Positions 14,201 to 26,200 of a stretch of 64,000 bases of DNA are shown one piece after another (the first letter of the stretch is position 1; the number at the start of each line of letters is the position of its first letter). This stretch comes from Brasenia schreberi (taxonomy: Eukaryota; Streptophyta; Magnoliopsida; Nymphaeales; Cabombaceae): assembly GCA_036023115.1 (NCBI GenBank), contig JAYKKT010000064.1:9570001-9634000 (forward strand), read 5' to 3'. Below the pieces are notes generated by a model that saw only the letters and a program-made list of their open reading frames with translations, made no database searches and was not told the origin of the DNA. The position numbers and the translations under genes are program-made.

Positions 14201-17200
14201 AAAACTTTGGTTATGGGGATATAAACGAGGAAGGTAGGGAGATTTTAAATTTTGCTATGTCATTTGATCTCTTTATAGTTAATACAATCTTCAAAAAACG
14301 AGATGAACATTTAATTACTCATAAGAGTGGCTTATCACAAACACAAATTGATTACTTTATTTGTAGAAAAAAAGATAGAGCGTGTTGTAAAAATTGTAAG
14401 GTAATTCCAGGAGAAAACTTAACCACCCAACATCGACTTTTAGTTATGGATTTACAAATAAAAAAATGGACAAAGAAGAAAAGAGTGCATCGAGCTATTC
14501 GGACTAAATGGTGGAACCTCAAAAGCGAGAAAGAAGATATATTTAAACAGAAAGTCCTTCAAGGAGATGTTTGGAATTATGTTGGTACACCCTCTGATAT
14601 GTGGAACAATATGGCTATACATATTAGGAAAGTGGCGAAAGATGTGTTAGGGGTATCTAAGGGAGGTGTACCGGCACAAAAAGAAGCCTGGTGGTGGAGT
14701 GAAGTAGTACAAAATAAAATCAAGGCAAAGAGGGTATGTTACAAATTACATTATGCTAAGAAAACTAGTGAAACTTTAGAAGCTTATAAGAAAGCAAAGA
14801 AGGAAGCAAAAAAGGCCGTTAGTGAAGCAAAAGCTAAGATTTGGGATGACTTATATAAAAAACTCAACTCAAAAGAGGGTCAAAGAGATATTTTTAGGAT
14901 AGCTAGGGCTAGAGATAAGAAAACTAAAGATCTTAATTATGTTAGATGCATAAAAGACGAGGATGGAAAAATTCTAGTGGCAAATGATGATATAAGAAAT
15001 AGATGGAAAAACTATTTTTATAATCTTTTTAATGAAAATAAAGATGTTAGTATTAGTTTAGGAGATTTAGCCAAGTCAGAAAAGTATATAAACCACAATT
15101 TCTACCGACGTATTCAAAAGAATGAAGTCAAAGAGGCTCTTAAACATATGAAGAGTGGTAAATCGGTAGGACCAGATAATATTCCTGGAAAATACTAGGA
15201 GAAATAGGAATCACTTGGCTCACAAGACTATTTAATGAAATATGGAAAAACCAAAAGATGCCCGAGGAATGGAGAGCAAGTACACTTATACCCGTATATA
15301 AGAACAAGGGAGACATTCAAAATTGTGCGAATTATCGAGGTATCAAGTTAATGAGTCATACTATGAAATTATGGGAAAGAATTATCGAACGTAGGTTGAG
15401 ACAAGTAGCAAGTACAACAGAGAACCAATTTGGATTTATGCCAGGTAGATCTACTATTGAAGCGATTCACCTTTTGAGACGTCTTATGGAACATTTTAGA
15501 TCTAAAAAGAAAGACCTTCATATTTATTGATCTAGAAAAAGCTTATGATAGGGTACCGAGGGAGGTTCTTTGGAGAACTTTGGAAAAAAGAGGTATCCCA
15601 TTGACATATATTAACCTTATAAAAGACATGTATGATGGTGCAAAAACATGTGTGAGGACTCATGAAGGAACGACAGACTTCTTTGAAGTTAATATTGGGT
15701 TACATCAAGGATCAACTTTAAGTCCATACTTATTTATAACGGTGATGGATGAGTTAACAAAACATATTCAAGATGAAGTACCTTGGTGTATGTTATTTGC
15801 AGATGACATTGTATTAGTGGAGGAGTCTAAGGAAAAAGTTAATAGAAAATTGGAACTATGGAGAGAAACATTAGAAAGCAAAGGCCTCCGACTTAGTAGA
15901 ACAAAGACAGAATATATGGAATGTAAGTTTGATCATTTGACTACTTCAGAGGACATAGAAATTAAAATCGGCACACATTGCATTCCCCAAAAGGAAAGTT
16001 TTAAATACCTAGGGTCAATTTTTCAAAGTGATGGAAGAATTGATGGAGATGTTACACATAGAATTAATGCTGGTTGGTTAAAATGGAGAGGAGCATCAGG
16101 TATTCTTTGTGATAAGAAGATACCATTAAAATTAAAAGGTAAATATTATAGAGCAGCAATTAGGCCTGCCATGGCAGTTAATCATCAACATGTACAAAAG
16201 ATGTCTATGACAGAAATGAAGATGTTGAGATGGATGAGTGGTCATACAAGAAAAGACCGTATACATAATGAGGTTATTAGAAACAAATTAGGAGTGGCAC
16301 CAATAGAGGATAAAATGAGAGAACATCGTTTAAGATGGTTTGGACATATAGAAAGAAGATCAAAAGAAGAACCTGTAAGAAGGTTAGAAAAACTAAATTT
16401 GGAAAGTATTCAAAGAGGTAGAGGAAGACCACAAAAGTGTTGGAAAGAAACAATAAAGAATGATCTAGCTTATTGTGAGTTAACTGCTAACATGGCACAC
16501 GATAGAGATCTGTGGAAACAAAGAATCCATGTAGCCGACCCCGTCTAGTATGGGAAAAGGCTTTGTTGTTGTTGTTGTTTGTCTCCTTTGTTCTTATATA
16601 TAGGTATAAGTGTACTCGGTCTTCATTCCTCGGGCATCTTTTGGTTTCTCCATATTTCATTAAATAGTCTTGTGAGCCAAGTGATTCCTATTTCTCCTAG
16701 TATTTTCCAAACTTCTATAGGAATATTGTTTGGTGCTACCGATGTACCACACTTCATATGTTTAAGAGCCTCTTTGACTTCATTCTTTTGAATACGTCGG
16801 CAGAAATTGTGGTTTATATACTTTTTTTTATTTGGCTAACTCTCCTAAGCTAATACTATCTTTATTTTCATTAAAAAGCTCATAAAAATAGTTTTTCCAT
16901 CTATTTCTTATATCATCATTTGCCACTAGAATTTTTTCATCCTCGTCCTTGATGCATCTAACAAAATTAAGATCCTTAGTTTTCTTATCTCTAGCCCTAG
17001 CTATCCTAAAAATATCTCTTTCATCCTCTTTTAAGTTGAGTTTGTTATATAAATCCTCCCAAATTTTAGCTTTTGCTTCACTGATAGTCTTTTTCGCTTC
17101 CTTATTTGCTTTTTTATAAGCCTCTAAAGTTTCACTAGTTTTTTTTAGCATAATGTAATTTGTAACATGCTCTCTTTGCCTTGATTTTATTTTGTACTAC

Positions 17201-20200
17201 TTCACTCCACCACCAGGCTTCTTTTTGTGCCGGTACACCTCCCTTAGATACCCCTAACACATCTTTCGCCACTTTCCTAATATGTATAGCCATATTGTTC
17301 CACATATCAGAGGGTGTACCAACATAATTCCAAACATCTCCTTGAAGGACTTTCTGTTTAAATATATCTTCTTTCTCGCTTTTTAGGTTCCACCATTTAG
17401 TCCGAATAGCTCGATGCACTCTTTTCTTCTTTGTTCATTTTTTTATTTGTAAATTCATAAGTAATAGTCGATGTTGGGTGGTTAAACTTTCTCCTGGAAT
17501 TATCTTGCAATCTTTACTAACACGCTCTATCTTTTTTTCTACAAATAAAGTAATCAATTTGTGTTTGTGATAAACCATTCTTATAAGTAATTAAATGTTC
17601 ATCTCGTTTTTTGAAGATTTTATTGACTATAAGGAGATCAAATGCCATAGCAAAATTTAAAATCTCTCTACCTTCCTCATTTATATCCCCAAAACCAAAG
17701 TTTCCATGAATACCTTGATATCCTAATGCCTCTTTATCGACATGTCCATTTAAGTCTCCTAAACAAATCATCTCCCTTTATCGAATCCTTTTAATCACCT
17801 TATCTAACTCTTCCCAGAAAGCTGTCTTTATTGTATCTTCTAGGCCTACTTAGGGTGTGTAAGTACAAACTATATTCAAAACCTCTGCTTCGAACACTAA
17901 TTTCAACGTCATAATTCGGTCTCCATATCGTTGTATGTCTACTACACTATCCTTTAAATCGTTATTTATGATAATACCAACTCCGTTTCGAGCCTTTTCC
18001 TTATATGAGTACCATAATTTAAAACCTGTATCCTCTATCTGCTTTGCTTTTTCTCAACCCACTTTGGCTCTTGTATATATAGAATATGAATCTTTCTTCG
18101 AATCATAGTATCTATCACCTCCATTAGCTTAACGGATAATGTTTCGATATTATAAGAACTAATACGAATCTTATTATCTAGGACTAGCTTCTTTACCCCC
18201 CGCATTCGTCCATATTGAAAATCCGAAGACCCTTTATGTAAATTATTCACTACATTCGGGCGGCAATATAGCGGGACTAACTTTTGTACCCACACCCGTC
18301 AATGATGTGGGAACCCTCTCTCCAATTGATTCACTACATCCGGGCAAAAATGTAGTGGCTCTTGCTTACTTATCATTGCATTCAGGCTCTCGAATGCATC
18401 GTTAGGCAGGGACGCTCCAAAGCAATGCTCATAATTTGTGTAATCCAAGGTATAAAAATTCGATAAAGTTTTACTTTGGCTATTAAAAGACTAACACAAC
18501 CCTCCTCCTTTTTATCTGAGCTTGAGACCGGCAATGCAAGGGTGATCCCTTACATGGGCGGAGTTACTCACCCCCATAATCCGATCTTAAAATTTTAAGA
18601 GTGATGTCAAATTGATTTTTAATATCAAGAAATGCAAGAAATTTATAAAAGTCACATATTATCCAACTCCTCCTTTAGAGACAATAGGGACGGGTCCCCA
18701 AACATCGAAACGTACCAACTCAAAGTGTTTATTCTAATAAAGCTTCTTTTTCCGAACAGTGTGATGCAACTTTTCAAGAATACATTCTTTGCAAACAAAG
18801 TCTTACAACCAAATTATTCATTTTGTATAATTTACTTTCTTTATGCTCTTGTCCAATCATCTTCTTTGATAGGTGATCATGTACCACACAATTTATAGAT
18901 GAGAAAGTAACTATACAACTATTGTCACAAATTTGAGCAACCAAAAAAAGGTTTAGATTAAGTTTTGATACAAAACATACGTTAGGTACCTTAAAATCTT
19001 TATTTTAAAAGCTTTCAATTTTATCTATATGAAGTTTTATTCCATCAGCCGTAAAAACATGTTTATTTGAAATCTTTTGACAAGAGTTTTTCAAGAGATT
19101 TTTTTTATGTGTCATGTGAAAGGATGCACCCGAATCTAAAAAGGAAGATATAACTTAGAATTTGTCGATAATACATTACCGGACATGCTAGTCTTTTCTT
19201 TGAACATCTCTTTTATGTATGCCTTGATCTTGGAAGGTAGTGGTCATCTCTCTTTATCCTCGATAGTGGCCAAGTTCCTGAATTTTTTCATCAAGATAGG
19301 ACAAGTGGTTTTGATATTTCCACTTACCTTGCAATAGTGGTAAATAGTGTTTTTGTTTGGCAATAGAGTTGTGGCCTTTTTGATTTGTCTAATATATTTT
19401 TGTCCTTCAATATTTTTTATTTGATGAGTTTTGTATGTTTAGATTCATCTTCGGTCTTGGTGCGAAAAGAACGACATCTTTGGAAGCATTTAAAGTTTTT
19501 TAATATAATTTCTTTCATAAGTAGATTGAGAAGAAACTCATCCCCCTTTGGCCTTGGTTTTCTATGGATTAAGGTAGATCTTATATTTTCAAAATCATCT
19601 CTAAGACCTCGCATGAAGAAGAAGAAATATTTATTGTTCAAATATTCTTGAAACTCATCTATTTTTTGAAGTTTTTCAAACTTTTCAAAACTTCGAAATT
19701 GATTCCATAATTCAGAAAATTTATTGTGAATTGTGATAATCTCTAATGCTGAAGCAACCTTGTTTGAGCATTATAATCCTTATCAACAACAACAACAACT
19801 AAGCCTTTTCCCATACTAGACGGGGTCGGCTAATTATCATTCTTTTCATTAAATCAATTTGGAAAACGAAATCATTTTGATAATAAATTTTCTTCAAATA
19901 TTCCCAAGTTTAAAAAGCATTTTCAAATATGGTGATTCTATTCTTAAGCTTATCATCTATATTTTGGCAAATGATCTAGGTGATTTTTGTATTCATTTTT
20001 TTCATATTTTTAAATTTTGTTTATATTTTTCTTAGGCTTTGATGATATCATCTTTACCAAGCCCATCAATAATCAAATTAGGTTCTTGAATACTACCATG
20101 AACCTAATCCCAATAGTGTTTGGACGAAAAATATTTTTTCATTGTTCTTGTCCAACTTAAATAGTAATTTGGGTCAAGCAAACACCGAAATACTTCATTT

Positions 20201-23200
20201 TTTTCCTTTCATTTCTCAAAAAAAAAGTTTTCGAGGATTATCTCAACCTTGAAATAACATAGGTAAGAAGATAAAACTTGCTTTAAGTTGTTTATACTTC
20301 CTAATGCAGTTATGTCCGATAATATTCTTGCAAGTAGGCTATGATAGCATATAAGAAAACGATCCATCAACCACTGGAGAAAATGCTCAAGTCAAATGTC
20401 GAAACAATCAAGGAGTCAAGCAAGTGTCAAGGTGTTGCAAAACAACATGCTTTATTAAGAGGGAAGATGCTCTATTTATAGAACAAATGTACATTACATT
20501 TTACAGCAAGTAGAGGCTGGTACCATGTTGGAGGTCTCCCAAATGGCTATATTGACTAGCCATTAGGGACCAGTGAGGCCCCCAACAGCTAGCTGATGGA
20601 TGGCCAGGGCCCTGATGGCCTTGGCTATTCATCACTCAAACACTGGCCCTAGTGGCCCGTCCTATTACAGTTTAACAAATACTATTCTTATATTTCATGA
20701 CGAAGATTTATGATTCTGATTAGGGATGTTTTATCTTCTTATATCTGCTCAGCATATTTGCTGCTTACTGGTAAAGTTCATGATAGTGTTTGTTTTTGTG
20801 CTTTTTTTGCCTGATGAAATATTTCCCTGCTTCCAATGCTGTACTCTCTCTCTACTGAATTCTTGTCAACAACTTTGTAGATTTTGTACCTCCTGGAGGT
20901 GGACTTCAGATGGGGGTGCATGCTGGTCAGGGGGTACCTGGTTATTTGGCACGTGATGATGGCCATGCAACAACCCAAGCTGTAAAAGATACTAAATCCC
21001 TAATGGCATCTTATGAACGCTATCTACAGACTGGGGTACCATACTACCGTTCGTTTGCAGCCTCTTTTGTTGGTTAAACGTACGGTATTTTACAATTCTA
21101 TCATTTTGCAGCAAATTTCTAATCAAGTGTCTGGAGAATCAAGTAATTTGGTTACTGCTGGATTTGGTGGTAGGCCTGCTGTGAGTGGATTGGCTGGGCC
21201 ACCTATTCATCAGCCTCTTTTGATGGGTGGTCCAGGGTTTCCAGATATCATAGCAAGTGGTCAAAACATTCCATTTGGCAATCAGCCCCCTCTCAGTATG
21301 GGTGCAAGGCCTGGCCTTGAGGTGCATCTTCCTCCTGATGCTTCGGACACCCTTTTTGTTGAGGGACTTCCACCTGACTGTAGTCACCGAGAAGTAACTC
21401 GTATCCTTGGAAATAGTTTTCTAGATTTTCTTTGAGTTTCTTTTATGTTTTAGTTTTTTGCTGTACTCTCAGTTAATTGTACTTTGTCATGTTGGTCATC
21501 TGTGTTCCTTAACAGGATTATAGATATATTCCGGCCGTTTCTTGGCTATAAGGAAGTGAGACTTGTAAAGAAAGAACCAAAACGTGTAAGTAATTGCAGG
21601 ATTTTTTGCCACTTGTAGACTTGTAGTGCCCGAATTGGTGTATGTTTCTTTTACTTCAGTTCATTTTCCAAATTACTTGGTTTAAACCATGGAAGAGTTT
21701 GACCTTTCCTTTTAGGTAAGTATAGCACACATTACCTTTCCATTCATAAGTCATTTTCCCATCCGTAAGGTTGGAACAAAAGGTTATCCAAAAATGATTT
21801 GAATGAATGTTCATAAATTGATCAAATGGATATTCACAACCTAGGCATTTGTATGTCTTTCCAATCTTGCATTTTGGATTCTTTCTGAATGATAAGCAAA
21901 AGGTATCAACCTTTTCGAGATTAGTTGAAGGGGAAGAACAATGTCTTGCATGGCTAAATGATGAGGGATGGCCTAAAGAAAAGTCAATTAAGTTTGGTAT
22001 TCTTCTTAAACATATGAAGGGTGGTAAATTGGTAGGACCAGTTTGGAAAATCCTAGGGGAGACAGGAATCACTTGGCTCAGAATACTATTTAATGAAATA
22101 TGGAGAAACCAAAAGATGCCCAAGGAATGGAGAGCAAGTATACTTATACCCATATAAAAGAACAAGGAAGACATTCATAATTGTGTGAATTATCGGGGTA
22201 TCAAGTTAATGAGTCATACTATGAAATTATGGGAAAGAATTATCGAACGTAGGTTGAGACAAGTAGCAAGTACAACAGAGAACCAATTTGGATTTATGCC
22301 AGGTAGATCTACTATTGAAGCGATTCACCTTTTGAGACGTCTTATGGAACATTTTAGATCTAAAAAGAAAGACCTTCATATTTATTGATCTAGAAAAAGC
22401 TTATGATAGGGTACCGAGGGAGGTTCTTTGGAGAACTTTGGAAAAAAGAGGTATCCCATTGACATATATTAACCTTATAAAAGACATGTATGATGGTGCA
22501 AAAACATGTGTGAGGACTCATGAAGGAACGACAGACTTCTTTGAAGTTAATATTGGGTTACATCAAGGATCAACTTTAAGTCCATACTTATTTATAACGG
22601 TGATGGATGAGTTAACAAAACATATTCAAGATGAAGTACCTTGGTGTATGTTATTTGCAGATGACATTGTATTAGTGGAGGAGTCTAAGGAAAAAGTTAA
22701 TAGAAAATTGGAACTATGGAGAGAAACATTAGAAAGCAAAGGCCTCCGACTTAGTAGAACAAAGACAGAATATATGGAATGTAAGTTTGATCATTTGACT
22801 ACTTCAGAGGACATAGAAATTAAAATCGGCACACATTGCATTCCCCAAAAGGAAAGTTTTAAATACCTAGGGTCAATTTTTCAAAGTGATGGAAGAATTG
22901 ATGGAGATGTTACACATAGAATTAATGCTGGTTGGTTAAAATGGAGAGGAGCATCAGGTATTCTTTGTGATAAGAAGATACCATTAAAATTAAAAGGTAA
23001 ATATTATAGAGCAGCAATTAGGCCTGCCATGGCAGTTAATCATCAACATGTACAAAAGATGTCTATGACAGAAATGAAGATGTTGAGATGGATGAGTGGT
23101 CATACAAGAAAAGACCGTATACATAATGAGGTTATTAGAAACAAATTAGGAGTGGCACCAATAGAGGATAAAATGAGAGAACATCGTTTAAGATGGTTTG

Positions 23201-26200
23201 GACATATAGAAAGAAGATCAAAAGAAGAACCTGTAAGAAGGTTAGAAAAACTAAATTTGGAAAGTATTCAAAGAGGTAGAGGAAGACCACAAAAGTGTTG
23301 GAAAGAAACAATAAAGAATGATCTAGCTTATTGTGAGTTAACTGCTAACATGGCACACGATAGAGATCTGTGGAAACAAAGAATCCATGTAGCCGACCCC
23401 GTCTAGTATGGGAAAAGGCTTTGTTGTTGTTGTTGTTGTAATTATCGAACGTAGGTTAAGACAAGTCTCGAGTACAACAGAGAACCTAGAACCAATTTGG
23501 ATTCATACCATGCAGATCTACTGTTGTCTGTTGAAACGATTCACCTTTTGAGACATCTTATGAAACATTTTAGAGCAAAAAAGAAAGACCTTCACATGAT
23601 ATTTATTGATCTAGAAAAAGCTTATGATAGGGTACCAAGAGATGTTCTTTGGAGAATCTTGAAAAAAAGAGGTATCCCATTGACATACATAAACCTTCTA
23701 AGAGACATTAACGATGATATAAAAACATGTGTGAGGACTCATTAAGGAATGACAAACTTCTTTGAAGTTAATATTGGGTTACATCAAGAATCAACTTTAA
23801 GTTCATACTTATTTATAATGGTGTTTGATGAGTTAACAAAACATATTCAAGATTAAGTACCTTGGGATGACATTATGTTATTAGAGAAGTCTAAGGAAAA
23901 AGTTAATAGAAATTGAAACTATGGAGAGAAACATTAGAAAGTAAAGGCTTCCGACTTAGTAGAACAAAGACAAAATATATAGAATGGAAGTTTGATCATT
24001 TGGTTACATCAAATGACATAAAAATAAAAATTGTCACACATTGCATCTCTCAGAAGGAAAGTTTTAAATACATATGATCAATTTTTCACAGTGATGGAAG
24101 AATTGATAGAGATGTTACGCATAGAATTAATGCAGGTTGACTAAAATGGAGAGGAGCATCATGTCTTCTTTGTGATAAGAATATACCATTAAAGTTAAAA
24201 GGTAAATATTATAGAGCAGCAATTAGACCTGACCTGCCATATTTTTGTTAATGTAAGAGGAGCATGGGCCTTTAGGGCCTGTGCCACTTTGACCTTGAAA
24301 CCATTGGCTGTTGGGGCCCCCCAACGGCTAGTGTTGGCACCCTTCTTCTTGCTCATTTTGCTCTCTTATTCAATGCCATGTAATATCTATAAATATGTTC
24401 TTCATTCATCAATAAATTATGCAGTCTTGCACTGCTTTTTGACTTGTTTGTATGTGCTTCCTCTCTCGTGTTTGTTATTCTTGAAGATCGGCATTCATAC
24501 TTGAATGCCATTTGACTCTTGGTGACTTGGTGGATTTGATTCGTGCAATATCAACATTCGTTCATTGACGAATATTTACACGGTATCATAGCCTCGGATT
24601 GAAGAAATCGAGTGCATTGAGAAGCGTGCCACAAGTGTAAAATTTGAAGAATCGCATCAAACTTGAGGTTAGTTCAAAATCTTTAATTTTGCATAAAATA
24701 AAAGGTAAAAATGAGTCGTTTAGATGTATTTTAAACCGAAAGTGTTACCAAAGTTGGGCTAGGACGATGAAAAAGTAATATTTATCAAAAGTTTTTTAGG
24801 ATTACATCGATAGAACCATAAATGAACCAATTTTGAACATTGATGGCTTGGTTGACGATGAAATCGTCAAAGCACATGAAAAATACAAGCTAGATTTGAA
24901 ATTGTGAGAAAAGATGAATGCAAAAATTATATGGATTATTTGTCAAAATGTGGATGAAAAGCTTAGAAATAGAATTAATGCTTTTGAAAACGCATATGAA
25001 ACTTGGGAATATTTGAAAAAACTTCATCCACAAGATGATTTTGTTTTTCAAATTGATTTAATGGAAAGAATGGTTATGCTCAAACAAGGAAATCTAAGCA
25101 TTAGGGACTACCATAATGAATTTTTGGAGTTATTGACTGAATTAAAAAGTTTTTGATAAATTTGAAAACCTTCACAAATTAGATGAATTTCAAGAATTTT
25201 TAGACAATCAATATTTTTTCTTGTTTATGCGTGGATTAAGAGACAAATTTGAAAACATTAGATCAAATCTTATACATAGAAAACCTAGACCTAGAGGGGA
25301 TTACTTTTTAGCCGATCTTGTTATGGAGGAAACAAGATTGAACAATATGAATGTGGCCAAAGAGGTCATGCTTGCCGCATCAAGAGCGGGAGCAAACTTG
25401 AAGACTTACAAGCTTCCACATGCAAAGAACAATGAAGGCACTTCAAAGAAGCCCATGGGACCATGGCCCAACAATGATACTATTTGTCATTATTGTAAGG
25501 AAAGTGGACACATTAAAACCACTTGTCCTCTACTTCGAAAAAGGAGTGGAAATGTGGGAGCTGTGGAAGAAATAGGGGTCTTGCCCAACAACATCAAAGC
25601 ATACATAGAAGAGATTTTTAAGGAAAAAGCAAGCATTTTCGGGAATGCTCTATCTACTTCTTAAGGTATGCCTTGGTTTTTGGATTCCGGTGCATCTTTT
25701 CATATGACACATAGTGAAGATATTTTGATTAATTCTTATGAGACTATTGGAAAACATGTGTTTACGAGCGATGGAACAAAACTCGAAATGAAAAAGATCG
25801 GAAATTTTAAAAAAGAAAACTTTAAAATTCAAAATGTGAGCCTTATACCTAAACTTAATTTGAACTTACTTTCGGATGCTCAAATATGTGATAATAATTG
25901 TATAGTTACTTTCTCATCCAAACATTGGTTGGTGCAGGATCACCTATCGAGGAAGGTGATTGGTCAAAGGCCATAGAGAAAGTGGAATATAAAAAATGGA
26001 CTATCTTGTTATGCCAAATTTTGAGTTTTGTAATGTAGCCCAAGATGCACTCTTTGGCATAAAAGACTTGGACACTTGGACTCTCAAAAATTATGTAATA
26101 TTCCCTTGATGAAAACAATTAGAGAGAAAACGTTTGAATGTAAAGATTGTATTCTTGGAAAAATGTATCTTCTTTTTGGAGAAAGGAATTATGTACTAAA

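Larger units (their letters stand above)
9734..20677 (-). mobile_element. Copia-1: old minus-strand Ty1/copia element, interrupted
   Basis: The LTRs are 9734-10055 (3' LTR) and 20350-20677 (5' LTR). The flanks AATCC (9729-9733) and AATAC (20678-20682) are a one-mismatch 5-bp duplication. A degraded primer-binding site (TGCTATCATAGCC on the minus strand) abuts the 5' LTR at about 20337-20349, and a G-rich polypurine tract abuts the 3' LTR at 10056-10064. Minus-strand relics, in order: gag about 20280-19200, integrase about 19160-18590 continuing at 12028-11636, and reverse transcriptase/RNase H about 10900-10200. Frames are broken throughout. An RTE (12082-18564) splits the integrase region. 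It lies antisense in intron 1 of the RRM gene. Confidence 0.85.

Noticed and set aside
21849..22157. 102-residue plus-strand frame as an extra exon of the RRM gene
   Set aside because: Its C-terminal half is RTE-3 sequence (truncated reverse-transcriptase region), and the exon 4 to exon 5 junction already restores the RRM.
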